This document shows, piece after piece, positions 63,788 through 64,000 of a stretch of DNA of 64,000 nucleotides. The notes beneath the pieces were generated by a model, which was given only the letters and a program-made list of their open reading frames with translations, did not search any database and had not been told where the DNA came from. This stretch comes from Promicromonospora sp. MEB111 (GTDB taxonomy: Bacteria; Actinomycetota; Actinomycetes; Actinomycetales; Cellulomonadaceae). The first letter of the stretch is position 1. Each line of letters starts with the position of its first letter. The stretch covers positions 62,001-126,000 of the forward strand of contig NZ_JARVSD010000014.1 in NCBI RefSeq assembly GCF_030209445.1. Reading direction: 5' to 3'. A program made the position numbers and the translations under genes.

Positions 63788-64000
<213 letters not shown>

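Overview
The window is high-GC bacterial DNA with features typical of the Actinomycetota: abundant GTG and TTG starts, TANNNT -10 boxes placed about 7 nt before start codons, a lone GroEL with CIRCE operators, WXG100, LytR_C, DUF3263 and DUF3027 proteins, an IdeR regulator and a bacterial XPB helicase. Gene content suggests a Micrococcales organism of the Cellulomonas / Cellulosimicrobium / Promicromonospora type. That placement is inference; no rRNA is present to confirm it.
Layout. 1-5.4 kb: trehalose synthase/phosphatase fusion (cut by the left edge), membrane Ser/Thr kinase, membrane DsbA-like thioredoxin, tRNA-Thr. 5.4-9.4 kb: drug-exporter/TetR operon with its own operator, SGNH hydrolase, uracil-DNA glycosylase. 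9.4-14.6 kb: DUF3263, LytR_C and cold-shock genes, an FAD oxidoreductase, then groEL. 14.6-19 kb: orphan WXG100, HD protein, two-component system, NYN nuclease. 19-26.7 kb: carbonic anhydrase lipoprotein, TPM-domain protein, XPB helicase and its Helicase_C_3 neighbour. 26.7-33.5 kb: epimerase/TetR divergent pair, then cold-shock protein, DUF3027 protein and a large sacsin-like GHKL ATPase.
33.5-49.7 kb is a Wzx/Wzy-type exopolysaccharide locus. It has a Wzb-like phosphatase, DUF4012 protein, LAxTG surface protein, initiating sugar-phosphate transferase, three glycosyltransferases, polymerase, BY-kinase and flippase. Two pyruvyl transferases and two sulfotransferases predict a strongly acidic polymer. 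Operons face several ways, are joined by 4-bp ATGA/GTGA overlaps, and are separated by unusually AT-rich promoter regions. 49.9-55.1 kb: two tandem CAP lipoproteins, an OafA-type acyltransferase and a purine permease. 55.1-61.4 kb: a DUF559 nuclease-like gene framed by long palindromes, MFS/MarR operon, MHYT protein, serC and ideR. 61.4-64 kb: a c-di-AMP (ydaO-type) riboswitch before an NlpC/P60 hydrolase, a tandem USP protein, and the 3' end of an aminotransferase gene.
The least expected signals are non-coding. Two families of long, nearly perfect palindromes occur twice each. Family A (51412-51457, 63725-63772) has copies that differ by paired, compensatory changes. Family B (55106-55182, 56468-56544) brackets the DUF559 gene. 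A further ~53-nt bipartite element recurs at 15050 and 56258. Many genes appear to be transcribed leaderless.
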